The notes under the pieces are model-generated. The model did no database searches, was not told the origin of the DNA, and saw only the letters and a list, made by a program, of their open reading frames with translations. DNA of 64,000 nucleotides from Epiperipatus broadwayi. Taxonomy: Eukaryota; Onychophora; Udeonychophora; Euonychophora; Peripatidae. The translations under genes were made by a program, and so were the position numbers. Where the stretch lies: positions 1,238,001-1,302,000 of the forward strand of contig JAQFVV010006312.1 in NCBI GenBank assembly GCA_028023455.1, given 5' to 3'. This document shows positions 50,471-63,204 of this stretch, piece by piece; the stretch's first letter is position 1; each line of letters begins with the position of its first letter.

Positions 50471-50479
50471 TTAAGAAAA

Positions 50480-51636
50480 AGTGGTTTACTCCAGGATGCC
50501 ATCGTTTTTTCATAAAAATACTTCCATTTATCCTCATCAATTTTAGAGAAAATGCATGGGTTTCAATTACAGTAATAAAATAAATAAATTAAAAATAAGA
50601 AGCAAAAATAAATAAATAACCAAAATTTAATAAATGAAAAAACTATCCAAAGAGATGAGTTTGCTCTCTACATTTTAAATATGAAATTATATTAAATAAT
50701 TAATTTCTTTAGAATGTTACTATAAACATTTTTCTATCTTTCAAATATTATAATTAATAATTAATTAAAATCTCTGAAATATTTAATTACTGTTTAGTGA
50801 TAAGTTAGCATTTAGAGCAATATTCTAACTAAACACATGTGACCAAGCATTATTATATAACAATAAATGAAAAGGTAATGTGATTAAATCAAAATAATTT
50901 GAAAATTATATGTGATTGTTTGTGAATGTTTAAATATTTAAAAGAGCTAGCTATAAATCAACATTTTAAAAATATAATAAAATATACATTACTAAAAGTA
51001 CAATATTTGCAGAATTTTAGTTAATGACATAAAATTTCTCTTTTTGACAATCTTGATTTCTTTAAATGAATTATGAAACTTTCATGTATTTTGGATTGTT
51101 TCCATCATGCATATATATTTGTAGAAATATTTTTTTATACTTAAGTAGGTTTTTATAATTTCTTTGTGTAGTTTTAGCTAATGCAGAGGATTTGTTATAT
51201 CTAAGTGTTAGCTAACTTGCACCTACTGATAAGAGTTTATAAGAAATTTGGAGATAGGAAATCAGTTAATTCATATTTTCTTTCTACCCTCTTCTACCAA
51301 TAGACTTTTTTATATTCTGCTGTTCTCTACTAATGTCTTCTGCATCTTTTATCTGTTATACAATTTATTACTTTCCCAATAATTAATTAGCATAGCCTAT
51401 ATATTTTACCTGTTTATTTTTTATTTCCCAATAAATAGTTTTAGTCTTGTTTATATAGTAATATGTTTTTATGCTCTTACACGGATTTATTGATTATTAT
51501 TCTTTAATCTTTTAATTAGTTTCGTTCAAAACAGAAAAACAATGTGTGAGTGTGTGTGTTTTTACATTTATAACGATATAAAATAGGAAAAAAGTTTTCA
51601 TTAATTTACATGAGAAAAAGCAAATGATACTTATTT
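50480..51636. other. AT-rich stretch, nothing supported
   Basis: No convincing frame, exon or repeat end. Confidence 0.5.
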
Positions 51637-51648
51637 AAAAAGATGTAA

Positions 51649-51766
51649 GTCTTGCGTTGTTAGCCGAGAGGTATCGCAGCCGCCATGCAAGCAAGTAGTT
51701 GGTTGCAGACGGTTGTGGGCATCGCGTCCCGGCCGATGCTATGACATATGGAAAAAAAAAAAAAAA
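51649..51766 (+). mobile_element. Short tRNA-like SINE with poly(A) tail and target-site duplication
   Basis: A GC-rich body of 103 bases (51649-51751) in DNA that is otherwise very AT-rich, followed by 15 A. The flanks carry the same AAAAAGATGTAA (51637-51648 and 51762-51773), a clear target-site duplication. Near the 5' end TAGCCGAGAGGT resembles a Pol III A box of Ser/Leu-type tRNA, and GGCATCGCGTCCC resembles a degenerate B box. GCATCG and CGATGC around it can form a hairpin. The tail and A-rich duplication suggest an L1-type machinery for mobilisation. The perfect flanks and tail suggest a recent insertion. Confidence 0.75.
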
Positions 51767-52109
51767 GATGTAATAGATTTTTCATATCTTTAATTAAAAT
51801 TCAGAAATAAAAGATGTAATTTAAAGAAAATATTTTTAAAAAAGTTTAATGATAATACAACTCATTTATATTCGAGTTTTTGCTATCCCTATAGTTTAAG
51901 ACCTTTTTAAAAAAAATGTCTTTATACTTGCTTGAATTAAATAAGCATGCATAAAAAAACTCTGACTAATAATAGTTATAATGTTTTTTTTTTTTTAATT
52001 GGAAGATTTTTTAGTCATCTTAATAGATAAAAAAATCTGCTTATTTGATAGACAAAGTTTAAAAAGGTTATCACAAACTCAATGTCTGTAAGAATATTTG
52101 TTTTTACAG

Positions 52110-52166
52110 ATATCACATTGGCAATCATCTAACAAACTCAGATTAAAGAGAGATTTTTACTCTCTA
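52110..52166 (+). CDS. Candidate small exon, 19 codons
   Basis: A good acceptor (TTTGTTTTTACAG) and GTAAAG donor bound 57 bases that are open in phase 0 (ISHWQSSNKLRLKRDFYSL) but closed by a stop in phase 1. It would fit only after a phase-0 exit, for example from the weak internal donor of exon e. Length is divisible by three. Chance occurrence is quite possible. Confidence 0.25.
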
Positions 52167-52834
52167 GTAAAGAATAGCTAAATATAGCTGTTTATGGGTT
52201 ATCTGTCTAAATATTAATCCATATGTGAAAAAAATATCAAGAGTCATTGGACCCGATTAGTTCCAGGTCATGGGCAACAGGCTAATGGCTATGCCAGTTT
52301 GATAGACTATTTATAAAAAGTATTTAAATTTGAGAAATTAGGGAATATAATTAAAATTAAATTTAAAAGAAACTTATAGAAAAAAGTGGAAAATATATTA
52401 TTAAAAAAAAAAAAAATTGAAAGTGTCTCAAACTATAAAAGTGGTATAACCTAAAAAAAAAAAAAGTTTCAAGATTCATAATGAAGTGAATAGTATATAA
52501 TGCAAGCATTTCTGGGATATGTAAACAAAATATTAATAGAAATCTTCAATTACTAATGAAGTGATTTTATAAAATAAGCATGTGGAAGATTATACATCTA
52601 TTAAAAAATTATCACTAGGATTAAAATTAAATTGTATAAATATGTATTATGTAAGTAAATTTATAAAAACTAGTAATTAGTTTGATTTAAATAATTTTTA
52701 TCTAATCTAAAATTGTTTTTGAAACAACTTGAGATATAAGATAAAAACAATTATATATATATAAAACAACAGTTTTTTTTACACCAAGATTTAATATTTT
52801 ATCTCTTCTTCATTTACATATAACATTTATTACT

Positions 52835-53560
52835 GTTTTGAGATTAACTCATTGCAACTATTTTTAAATATAATTAAATAGTGCTCCAGTTTTAGCAATT
52901 GACAATACATTTTTAAGTTACAAAAGTACTCTTTAATTTTATTCTTCTTCATATAAGGAATATTGTCTACAATACGTTTGCTAGAAGGGATTAATTTTTT
53001 AATCAATCAGAAATTTATTGTTAAGTATTCTAAAACCTGATTGGCATATATATCTCACGAGTATGAAATTTCTTTCATTTTTAATCTTAACACTAATGAT
53101 AATAAATTCTAATATTATGTGATAAATAATAATTTACAGTGCTAAATATTTAGATGTTAATGTTTTGAGATTAAATTCATTGCAATTATTTAAGAAATAT
53201 AATTGACAGTACATTTTAAAGCAGATATATATATCAATCAGATTTAAAAATATTTATCACTGTAAATTATTATTTACTATATAATATTAGAATTTAAAAT
53301 CATTACTGGTAAGATTAAAAATGAAAGAAATTTTATACTTGCCAATATATCATATTAGGTTTTAAAATATTTATCCTTTTTAGCAAATCATTGTGGACAG
53401 TCTCTCTGATATAAAGAGAACAAAGTTAAAGAATATCGTTTTAACTTTAATTAAAAGGTATTGTCAATTGTTGTAGCTGAAGTGCTATTCAATTGTATTT
53501 AAAAAACAGTTGCAAAGAGTTAATTTCAAAACATTACATATAAATATTTAGTACTACAAA
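52835..53560. repeat. Fold-back element of family D
   Basis: The left arm (TTTTGAGATTAACTCATTGC...AGTGCTCCAG...TTGACAATAC, about 52836-52910, continuing inward) is mirrored by GTATTGTCAATTG...TGAAGTGCTATTC...GCAAAGAGTTAATTTC near 53458-53530. Inner matching pairs are TTTCTTTCATTTTTAATCTTA (about 53070) and AAGATTAAAAATGAAAGAAA (about 53310). A third arm fragment is at 53150-53215. It shares its arm with 16320-16440. Confidence 0.75.
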
Positions 53561-53720
53561 TTATTATTTATAAGATTTATTATGTAAATTTTAAATCAAA
53601 CATAGCTGAATGTTTTATTCTTGATTTTTTGTTTAATATTTAGAGTGCTTTTAATTCCTAACCTGGAGAAGAGTGATTTATTCCCTTTGTTTACACACAC
53701 CCACATATATATATATATAT

Positions 53721-55307
53721 TGTAACAGTCATATTTGCACATTCATGCAACAAAGCCCAGAGTTTTGGAAAATTATCTCAAAGCTGATCTGAACGAGGGT
53801 TGAGACCTTGAATCAGATCGCACCTCAGTTCCTTCACCAATGTTCCATGATTTATTACCCTATAGATGGCATATATGAGGTTACACTCAGTCTCATTTAG
53901 TTCATGAGCTGGCAGTTACACAGGATGGAGTATAAGACTCAAGGAAAATATTAATAAATTAGCAATTAACTAAATAACACACACACATGACTTACTGAGA
54001 TAATGCATATCTTAATACTAAAATAAAAAAGATTTGGATAAGATGTAGGATGGATTGCGAATAACACATTAAATATCATTACAAGATTAATGACTTTAAT
54101 TATAAAATTATATGTTGATTAATATAAGACAGAAGTGCATTGGAATTGTACACTCACAGATGTTATACAATGATGAGCTGAGTTAGATACAAGGTCTCAT
54201 CTTTAGGATGCACTTTCAATCATTTAATTTTTAAGTTTATTCCAATTAATAACATGCCTGAATATGGTATGTCATCTATTCTAGGTTTGCTATGAATTAA
54301 ATCTTACAAGAATGATGACTGACAAAATATAATTTACTTTGACTAACTTATACATAAGGAGCAATAATTGTGCTCTCTATGTAGATTATTATATAAACTA
54401 GATCTGGTGTTCCGATTAATGCTGAACTGAATAATAGTATGGAGGGATGAACTGGTGTTTGTAATAAGCTTTTAATACTAAGGTGCTACATTAATTAAAT
54501 AAAGGTGTGTGATTAGTCATGAGATTCAGTACCAAGTACTTGCTTCTCTTGGACCACATAATTTGTTATTAGAATATGAACCTTAGATCGGAGATTGAAG
54601 CAGCTTTACAAATTGTTTTCTGGAGACCCTTGTGTTCCATTTCTAGACAGGCTGTCCAAACTAATAATAATGGGATGGCATTTTATCAGAAGCCCATTTA
54701 AAAAGAAATATAGCACAGCATATTGCACGTGTGTGCTTTGTAAAGACACATTTGAAATGCTTACTGAAATAAATATTAAAATTAAACTAAGCGCCAAATA
54801 CTTTAGTTTCATTCTGCAAAACAACTTTATCCCAATTCATTAATTAGCATACTTAAAACATGTGAAAAAGGATTTCATTACAGTGATCTAGTTTAAAGAT
54901 TAAATCTGGATAGTTTATAAAATAAACTAAAGAGGAGAAAGCATATTTAGAGTTTAATTAATTTAACAATATGCTTTATAATATCACTCTTGTGTTAATA
55001 TATAATTATACATATTTATTAACACGAAAACCTTAACTATAAGCTGAACATAGTAGCCTAACTAAATATACATATATAGAATAGATATCAAAATGGAGAT
55101 TTATGTTTGCTAAAGAAGCAGCATAAATCAATTACACGAGAGTGTCTATTCATCTTTCACAATTACCAATCTCCATTTTGATTCATGACATATCATAAAT
55201 ATCAATAAAATACAAAATAATATAAAAAAAAATGGGTATGACTCCAGTTATTATATTTAGAGAATTATTAAACTATAATTATTCGTTTAATAGGCAAGAC
55301 TGTTACA
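53721..55307. mobile_element. Element bounded by TGTAACAGTC / GACTGTTACA (solo LTR or DNA transposon)
   Basis: Perfect 10-base inverted ends bound 1,587 bases. TG...CA ends and length would suit a large solo LTR; the inverted ends would equally suit a DNA transposon. The first 250 bases are GC-richer than surroundings (ATCTGAACGAGGGTTGAGAC and nearby). An inverted pair near the right end (AAATGGAGATT about 55090; AATCTCCATTTTGA about 55170) is seen. The open frame at 54595-54843 has no known motif. Flanking target duplication is unclear because the left flank is a TA tract. Confidence 0.5.
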
Positions 55308-55439
55308 ATTATGATTATTAATTTAAAAGTTATGTTAAATTTATATTATAGAGTTTAATTTAATTTATGTAGAAGACATCATGAATGTTTGACAATATAG
55401 CTAGCTTTAGAAACTTATTAGAAAATTTAAATTTAGATT

Positions 55440-55790
55440 TATTTTAAAGAGCTCTGTGGGAATAAATATTCCCAATGATCTTTTTCTTTGGGCTGAGTTG
55501 TCTGGTATTGTAGTGGCATTGTTACTTCTCTAGGCAGGCTGTTCTCCAATGTTTTCTTGGCAAGCTGTTGGTCTCGAACTCCTCCATTTCTATAGATCAG
55601 TCTTCCAAAGGAAAGATGGCAAATTTAGTGGACTTCTACCCACTCCTTTCCATTGTCAAAATGGGCATAGCTCCTGGCAGCAAGTGCTTGATTCATTTAG
55701 AGAATAAACGTTCAGTGCTAAAATTTGGGTTTTTATTTATTAACTCTACAAACCCTCTGAAAAATCTATTACCTTGTTTACAATTTTAAA
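55440..55790. other. GC-richer patch of unknown nature
   Basis: Less AT-rich than neighbours, with a plus frame from 55568 to 55789 that has no recognisable motif. It could be a decayed element. No ends found. Confidence 0.35.
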
Positions 55791-56859
55791 TTTCTAATCT
55801 TGAAATTTAACATAGTTTTATTACTTTTAAAATTCTACATCGATTTTAGAAAAGACAAAAACAAAATTAATGAATAGAAAAATAGTTCTGGTTGAATGAT
55901 TTTGTTTTGTCTTAAAATTTATTTTAAACTTATTTTAAAATCTGTTCTTGGTCCCCACACAATTTAAATCAAGTATGTGTGGCATGAGATTTTCCAAGAA
56001 ACATGCTACCTTTTAAAACAGATTTAGATTGTATAAACATTCTATCATATATGTATTCTAGTTACCTCTAGAATTGAACTTATATGTGAGTTTTTAAGTT
56101 AAGTAATGAATAAATTTATCCATTTTAATAAAATAAAAAATTTATAACTAATAATTTGATTCTAATGCTAATAAACAGATTTGCATTAGAGCTTTTTCAC
56201 ATATATATGTGTTCATACATATATAACGATGCCTACAGAGATGTGCATTTAATTTAAAATATACAAATATATATTATACACATGTACATACATTTTAATA
56301 TATGGATATGCATAAATATATGTAAATATACATAAACATGGAAGGGTTTAAATACAGGATAAACATTACTATGGAACATACTTGATGAAACTGGATTTCA
56401 GTCAATAAATACCATTTCATGTCACAGAAATCATGAAAAAAAAAAAAGAGAGAGAGAAAAAAAGAATTTACTTACAATTTTGTATGTAATCATGAATTAT
56501 CACTTAGTTATAAATTTAATTAATTTATATTAATCTTGTCTAACACTTGTACTGTTAACCATCTCACCAGAATTTACTATGTCACCAATGCATAAATGGT
56601 TATAATACACTACTAAATAATTTAAATACTGATTACAAAATCTATTTTATACCTAATTCAGTATCCAAAGTGAATACTTGTCATATTACAATTAATGAAT
56701 ATATAAATATAATATAAAATATGTACATATTTACACTGGGGAAGGGAAACAGATCCCTAGATAAAATTATCTAGTTCAAGTAAGAATCTGGGGATTTATT
56801 CTCCGATACTTTTAGTCTATGGGACTTATCATGCCCTATGAAGCTTTTACATTTTCCAT

Positions 56860-58230
56860 ACTTATGTTTGATCTGGTACGGCTCTTTCCAGAATGATGTT
56901 CCCAAATGTGTCTATTTCTCAGCCTCTGAGTTTGAACCCTTATCTGGTTTCCCACCCTGAAGACATATGCATCTTCCTTTCATCTCTTCCTCTTCTACAC
57001 TGTCCTTCCCATTCTAATGTTGGTATTATCTTTACTACTCCCCCTTCAAATGTCAGTTTTATTCTCCATCCTACCCCTTGATCTCAACTTCATCCATTTA
57101 CATTTCTCCACTAGCTTCTTTTTATATACAGGGTATTGCTTACCTTGCCTGTGCTTGGTTTGATGGACCGACATTTTTCCAGGGTCTGATCTGCATGCAG
57201 GTTCTCTATATTCTTCACCCAAAGCATATTTCTTCCTCTGCTCTCCATCTATATTGCCCTTGATTCCTTCACTGGCCCTAACTCATCATGTCCAGAATTC
57301 TCTATTTTCTCATCTCATGCATTTCTTCTATCTATACACAACTTTCCCTTAGGTTCTTTGCCTCTCTGTCTGTTCTTAAATTGCCCTTGATTCCTTCACT
57401 GGCCCTAACTTATCATGTCCAGAATTCTCCTCTATTTTCTTCTCTCATGCATTTCTTCTATCCATACACAACTTTTCCTTATGTTCTTTGCCTCTCTGTC
57501 TGTTCTTAAATCAGTCCCTGTGTCTTGCTCTTCAGCCATTTATACTTTCATTATTTTCTGTTTAGAGTGACTTTCCATTGCTTCCATTCTATCCTAATCA
57601 ACCTGATATTCCTTTAGGATCTCCTGCTTGGTCTCTCCCACTTTTAATTCTCCAACCTCATCTTAACCCTCCATCTCAATGGTATCATGCTCAGTTCTTT
57701 CTTCTATCTTGAATATTAAATTGAGAGAGTGCAAATTTCTCAAGCACTTGTGACTATTAGTAACATTGAAGGTGATACCTTCCTCCCTTCTTCCATATCT
57801 AATATGCCTCATTTGGTTTCTTCAGCATCTAAATGATCCCGTTCACATTTCCTTACTTCCTCACTATCTTGCCTATTCTGGCCATCTTGGCTTTTGGTTT
57901 CTAAAACCCCAGATCTGTTTCTGACCATATTTTCCCAGTATCTTGCTCAGTCTCTAACAAGTCAGGGTGAGATTTGCTTTTCTTTTCACCCCTCTGTTTC
58001 CTTATCTATTCTCTCTTATCATTTCTGATAGTGCCTCGAAGCCCTCTCTCAAGCTTTGAATATTACTTCTTATTTTGGCTCTTTCTTCAACAGATACTTT
58101 GTTCCCTTGTGTGATTGTTCCTGCATCTCCTGTGACCCTTACAAGCTCTTGATGGTGTCTTCTTTTTCCTTCTGACATCTACCTTCTTCTAAACCACAGT
58201 GGACCTGAGGTAGTGCACTCTGTATGATTT
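56860..58230 (-). other. Pyrimidine-rich compositional island, likely decayed coding element on the minus strand
   Basis: About 1.37 kb with clearly higher GC and strong C/T bias on the plus strand (purine-rich minus strand), with sharp edges. Minus-strand translation in pieces is rich in K, E, R and Q and is broken by many stops. It resembles a decayed coding sequence of a charged protein (retroelement ORF1 or a processed copy of a host gene are options). No motif was recognised. It includes the tandem duplication 57253-57508. Plus-strand frames at 56893-57509 are probably shadows. Confidence 0.45.
57253..57508. repeat. Two-unit tandem duplication, period 128 bases
   Basis: TTGCCCTTGATTCCTTCACT at 57253 and 57381 starts two near-identical units, each ending in TCTGTCTGTTCTTAAAT. 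Differences are a few bases and a small insertion, so the duplication is fairly young. Confidence 0.9.
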
Positions 58231-58239
58231 TACTGCTTG

Positions 58240-59670
58240 GCTATCCTATTTTAGGTCAATACAAATTCCATTTTATTTTAAGTAAAAACTTTTATTAAAA
58301 TTTCCTTCCCAAGATTAAAACAATATTATATTTCAAACCCTTCAATTATTTTTGGGCAATTAACAGTTGTGTCTTCCATCTTGGATTTTATAAAAATATA
58401 GAGTGTAATAGAAAAAACAATTTAAAAAGAAAAAGTTAAAATGACATATAATAAAATATTTTTTTAAAAATCCAATATTTTGTTAGTATTTTTGCTCCTA
58501 TAATATATATATATCCGAGCCACACCTATGTATTTTTAATGTGAAAAAAAGAATTAATAATAATTGAAAAATGTTATTTAAAAGTTAAAATTTTATAACC
58601 TTTAGACGCGCATCTCAAATATATACATTATATATATATATAACTAAAGGAGCAGAATGGGATATAGGGTTTAAATACAGGTTAGTAGATAACACCATGA
58701 AGCTCAATCTTAAGCTAAGATTAAATGCTTCAGTATATTGATAAAACTAGTTGTTTCATTGAAAAGTGATTGAAAATGCACAAATAATAATTAGAGAAAA
58801 AACTATATGTAACTAAAGTAATAGATTATGCATGTATCACAAATATATGTTTAAATGGGAAAATACAAGAATGTTGGGCAGAGAGAAGGAATTAAAAAGC
58901 AAGAAAATTCAAAGAGGTCAATCACATGTCAATGGCATACAATCCTATAAATTAACCTAGTTTGACAATCCATAATATTTTAAAGCCACTCACTATCTTC
59001 CTTTAAAAAGAAAAAATTGAAATCAAGAGAACCCTCACAGATAATTATATAAAATTTTCATCTAGTTGATTAGAGTATTACATTAAATTTAATATTCATT
59101 AATTTAAAAATCACTGGTTTAATTGCCATCCCAGTATTATCTTTGGTTAGGCCAACAATATCTAAATCAGAGAAATGAATAATATCACTTGAAATATTAT
59201 AATTCTTTCCTAACTTGTGTGTTATTACTAGTAGATGAAATATTTGAAATATATAACATTTGAATTTTTTTAGAAATAATTAACAAATAATTTTTAGAAA
59301 TGTTATGGATATATTTTTTAATAAGTATTAATTCATTGGAGATTCACTGTTTTTTTTTAAAAAATATATTTCATTACCAACTTTTGAAAACAACATGCTT
59401 AATTCATTATCCATATTCACTGAGAACTTTTGTTATCCACCAATTAAATAAAAAATACATGAATCCACAAATGTTTTTTTATCCAATTGAAAAAGTAGCA
59501 AATATTATTGCTTTCTAAAAAAAATTCCTGAAAACTAATTAATAGAGACAATACTCTAGGAATCTTAACAGTGAAATATCAGATTTCAGTTTTTTTTATT
59601 AATTTATTTTCTTTATTACCTTGTTTAGACAATTAAATAGACTTAAATATTATTAAAAATATTAATATAT
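58240..59670. other. AT-rich stretch, nothing supported
   Basis: Short TA tracts near 58504 and 58630. No exon or element recognised. Confidence 0.5.
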
Positions 59671-59679
59671 TTCGATCAG

Positions 59680-59724
59680 GAAATAAATTCTCTACTGGAT
59701 TTATTAAATGCTTCACCTCCATCA
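59680..59724 (+). CDS. Candidate small exon, 15 codons
   Basis: 45 bases between CAG (59677-59679) and a strong GTAAGT donor. In phase 0 it reads EINSLLDLLNASPPS, a protein-like leucine-rich piece. It fits phase 0 with 52110-52166 and 62254-62294. Frame from exon d (phase 1) gives a less protein-like peptide but is also open. May belong to an alternative 3' end of the host gene or to another gene. Confidence 0.4.
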
Positions 59725-61890
59725 GTAAGTGCATATATTGTGAAGTTATTAAATACATAATTCTAAGTTAAATAAATATAATGAAATTAATTTAAACATA
59801 ATAATATGTAAAAAGATCAAATCCAATTGCTTTGTTATCAAATATGATATAAACTTGTTTGGAGTTTCACAAAAAATCGTATTTCTTATACTGTAGTTTT
59901 TTATTTGTTAGAAAGGTTTTTGATAAAATATTCAGATAGAAAATTTGTCTTAAAGAATGTTCTGAGTAGTGAGTTAATTATAAATTTGACCTACTTAAAA
60001 TCTTTTCATTGCTCTTCTATATGACAGCTTGTTTTCTGATGTAGGAATACATAAAAGAATAAAAAATCACTTCAAGGAAGTAATTTGAGTATGCCATATT
60101 TTTATGGTACACTTAATTGCATATCCATAATTTTAATTCAATACTTTTTCTCCAAACAGAGATATAGTATTTAGTAATAACATATGTTAAAGTTAGTATT
60201 TGTATTGCAATACAAGTAGTGTCAGCTATCTTTGTAATAAGGTTTTTAAAACTTACTTTAGATCTTATCTTTAATAGATTAGGAAGGTGTTAGATTGTTT
60301 TGAAGATTGCTCTTAAATAGTATAAAGTCAACCATTATTAAATTTCTTTATGGAGTTATTAATATCATGAAAAATTATATTTGTACAAAAATGATCAAGA
60401 TTATTGGTGGTTTGTTAGTTAGAACATCAATGTTAAAACTGCTTTACTGTAATAATTGGACATCAGAAATCTTAATAATGATGGTGACTTTCACTGAAGA
60501 CTGAAGAAGAAAACCTGCTAGAATCACTTATAATCAAAAAGCAATTCTTATCAGATATCTTTAAAAAAATTGAAATTAACATATCTGACTAACATAGTAT
60601 TTATCAAAACAATTTATCATAAGAATCACATGCAGAATATTTATGACTGAGCTGCCATTAGACATCCAATGATATCTGATGGAATGCTATGATATGTGGT
60701 AGGATCATGAACATAAGAAATAGATTATAAAAGACTAGAAATATTCCAAGTAATTGGAAAAATTGTATTTTATCCTATTTCGAATTACTGGAAGGTAAAA
60801 AAACTAATTTCAACTGTAGTAAATAATAATAGAACTGCCATGTTTTAGATAACTATATTATAATTATTTTGTGGTCCATTCAATGTATGGCTGTATAACA
60901 GCAAAAAATTGAATATTTATTCCATAGTCATGATAATGCTCTGATCCATACTGCTTATGCAATCAAATATTGATATGGGGAAAATGAAAATAATGTTATA
61001 CATTTTTCATGATCTTCCCAATTATTGTTTTAAATATCATTGAACTTTAACAAATTATAATTAAACAATGAGAAAGAGTTTATCTTTTACTAAACTCTAT
61101 GAGTCTTTTCTTCATAAAAAAATGAATTAATATTACTCTAAACAGAGTTAAAATTGCACATAGAATCCAAGTGGTATTTAATGCAAATAATGGTATTATG
61201 CCATAATAAATATATAAACACATTTCTATTAGTTTTTCCAATTTTGTACATACAATATAAATATTCCAATTTAACTTTTGTTGCTGAATTTAAAAAGAAA
61301 ATTAATTATCCAACATCAATCATTTACTTTGTAATCTGTCAATGTCTAGCTCTAACATTATATGACAAACATTTAACCAATACTATTTTTCTCCACACTA
61401 AATTTCTCTTTTTTATAGTGCATATTTTTCCTATAATGGTTTCCCTAATGTGAATATTGTTGCAAGAGAGTTGGACCATTGATAAAAAAGTTACCCAACA
61501 TATTAAGCCTTGTGGTTATTAATTCTAACTTGGTGGTATGAAATATTCAAAATGACTTTCATTTGCATTTATTAATCAGGATCATAAACTGAATTTAAAT
61601 TATAGTTATGACTTTGGATCTTTTTTAAATAGTGGAACATTTTCCAAGCAAACAATTTTTTTTAGGTAGTGATTATGGATAACTCCAATGGTCGTTTATT
61701 TATTGGATGGTAAATGGGTATTTAAATATTCTTAGCCAAAAGGAAAAACCTAAAAAAACAAAAACTGCAAACATTCATGATCTATCATTTGACTGATATT
61801 GTCTTGTTATTAATTGTCTCTTTATAGAAAAATGTATAAGAGGTGTTTATTCTGCAATAAATTTAACTAAAAAACCTTTTCATTTTGTAT
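59725..61890. other. AT-rich stretch, nothing supported
   Basis: Open frames at 60307-60504 and 61154-61453 lack motifs and have the composition of the surrounding A/T-rich DNA. Confidence 0.5.
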
Positions 61891-61895
61891 GTATT

Positions 61896-62133
61896 CATAA
61901 GTATATTTCTTATAATAACTTTTATATACACTTTCTTGAAAAACTTTTTTATTTTCCTTACAGTTTCAACTGTCCAGCAGTCTTCATCAGAGCCTTATTA
62001 AACCAGAGGAGGTTTGATAAAGCTCTGATGAAGAATGCTGGACAGTCAAAACTGTAAGGAAAATAAAGAGTTTTTTAAGAAAATTGTTTGCATTGAAGTG
62101 TATATGAAAGAAGTTATTATAAGAAATATATAT
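61896..62133. repeat. Near-perfect palindrome carrying hammerhead-core-like motifs on both arms
   Basis: Arms of about 110 bases (61896-62004 and 62011-62133) around a 6-base centre. Each arm, read outward from the centre, gives CTCTGATGAAGA.TGCTGGACAG, then TTGAAACTGTAAGG (left arm, minus strand) or TCAAAACTGTAAGG (right arm, plus strand), then AAAATAAA. CTGATGA plus an ACTG-CTGGA-CAGT hairpin plus GAAAC is the order of a hammerhead core, but no acceptable stem III and UH triplet could be found. Confidence 0.8.
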
Positions 62134-62253
62134 ATGTATATGAATATATGAAGATATGCAAAGAAAGTAAAAGAGAAGAATAAGAGTATATACTTCTAAT
62201 ACTAATGTATTTATGTTTTCCTTTATCATGAATTTTTTATTTTTAAATTTTAG

Positions 62254-62294
62254 GCAGTAGCAAGCATTCAAGAAGTTCAGAGAATAGTGCTCAG
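62254..62294 (+). CDS. Candidate small exon, 41 bases
   Basis: A T-rich acceptor (TTTTTAAATTTTAG) and a GTAAAC donor. In phase 0 it gives AVASIQEVQRIVL with phase 2 out; in phase 1 it gives SSKHSRSSENSAQ with phase 0 out. Both are open, so the reading frame depends on the preceding exon. The strong splice sites make it the best of the three downstream candidates. Confidence 0.42.
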
Positions 62295-62484
62295 GTAAAC
62301 CTCCTTATCCTTTTTTAATTAAAAGTTAATATATATTTATAATAAAAAAAATCCCTTATAGAATATTGTATTGAAATTAGCAATGAAATATATATATAAT
62401 ATTGGTGTGAAGCAGATAAATAATTACTTAAATTAACTATATTATCAAATGCAAAAAAGTTATTATATATACACATTTAAATTT

Positions 62485-63140
62485 GATCATCATCATTATC
62501 AACTGTTTCAAATCCAAGGCAGAATTATTGTTTTTTCAAGTTTAATCCAATTTCTGTTATCCATTACTTTTTCATATCATTCCAGAAAGTGTCCTTATTT
62601 CAGCCATCTATCTCATATGTGATCTCTTCAATTTTTTACAATGTCTTGAAAACCAGTTTATACTTTAATTCTGCATTTATTGCCATCTCTTCAAGAAAGA
62701 TTTTAAAGCTAAATTTTATAGCAGCGTTTTAATTTGTTTTTTAACCTATAAATTTTATTTTGTCATTTCTTTCTTCTTAAATCCAATATACGTCTCTACA
62801 TATTTTGCTGTGTATAGTCTTTGCATTGGCCTTATATCAAGTGTTTACCACTCTTACAATGAATGTCTAGATCTCAGATGCATATAAGTGCTCTTTAAAA
62901 ATATATAGATGTATTTCTTCTTAATATTAATTTATTTTTCCAAAAGCAATTTATCCATGTTCGATCTATGACTAAGTTTATTCACCATATTTATGTATAT
63001 ATTAATAATTTATAATTATTAATTTCTAAGTCATTTATCTTTATTTGTTTTTTCTTTCATTTCGTAGATTTTGCAACATTTTTTATCAAAAAAATCACAT
63101 TCTCTACAAAATCTACATGACTTAAAATAAATATATGCAC
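62485..63140 (-). pseudogene. RTE-like 3' fragment, decayed
   Basis: Begins with ATCATCATCATTATCAACTG and follows the family 3' region: TCAAGTTTAATCCAATTTCT, CATATGTGATCTCTTC, TCTTGAAAACCAGTTTATAC, and near 63110 AATCTACATGACTTAAAATA. Only the C-terminal part of RT remains, full of stops. Confidence 0.72.
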
Positions 63141-63204
63141 ATACATTTATACTTTCAAACATTTATTTGTGCATTTATACTCTAGATATATATGCAGACA
63201 GTTA

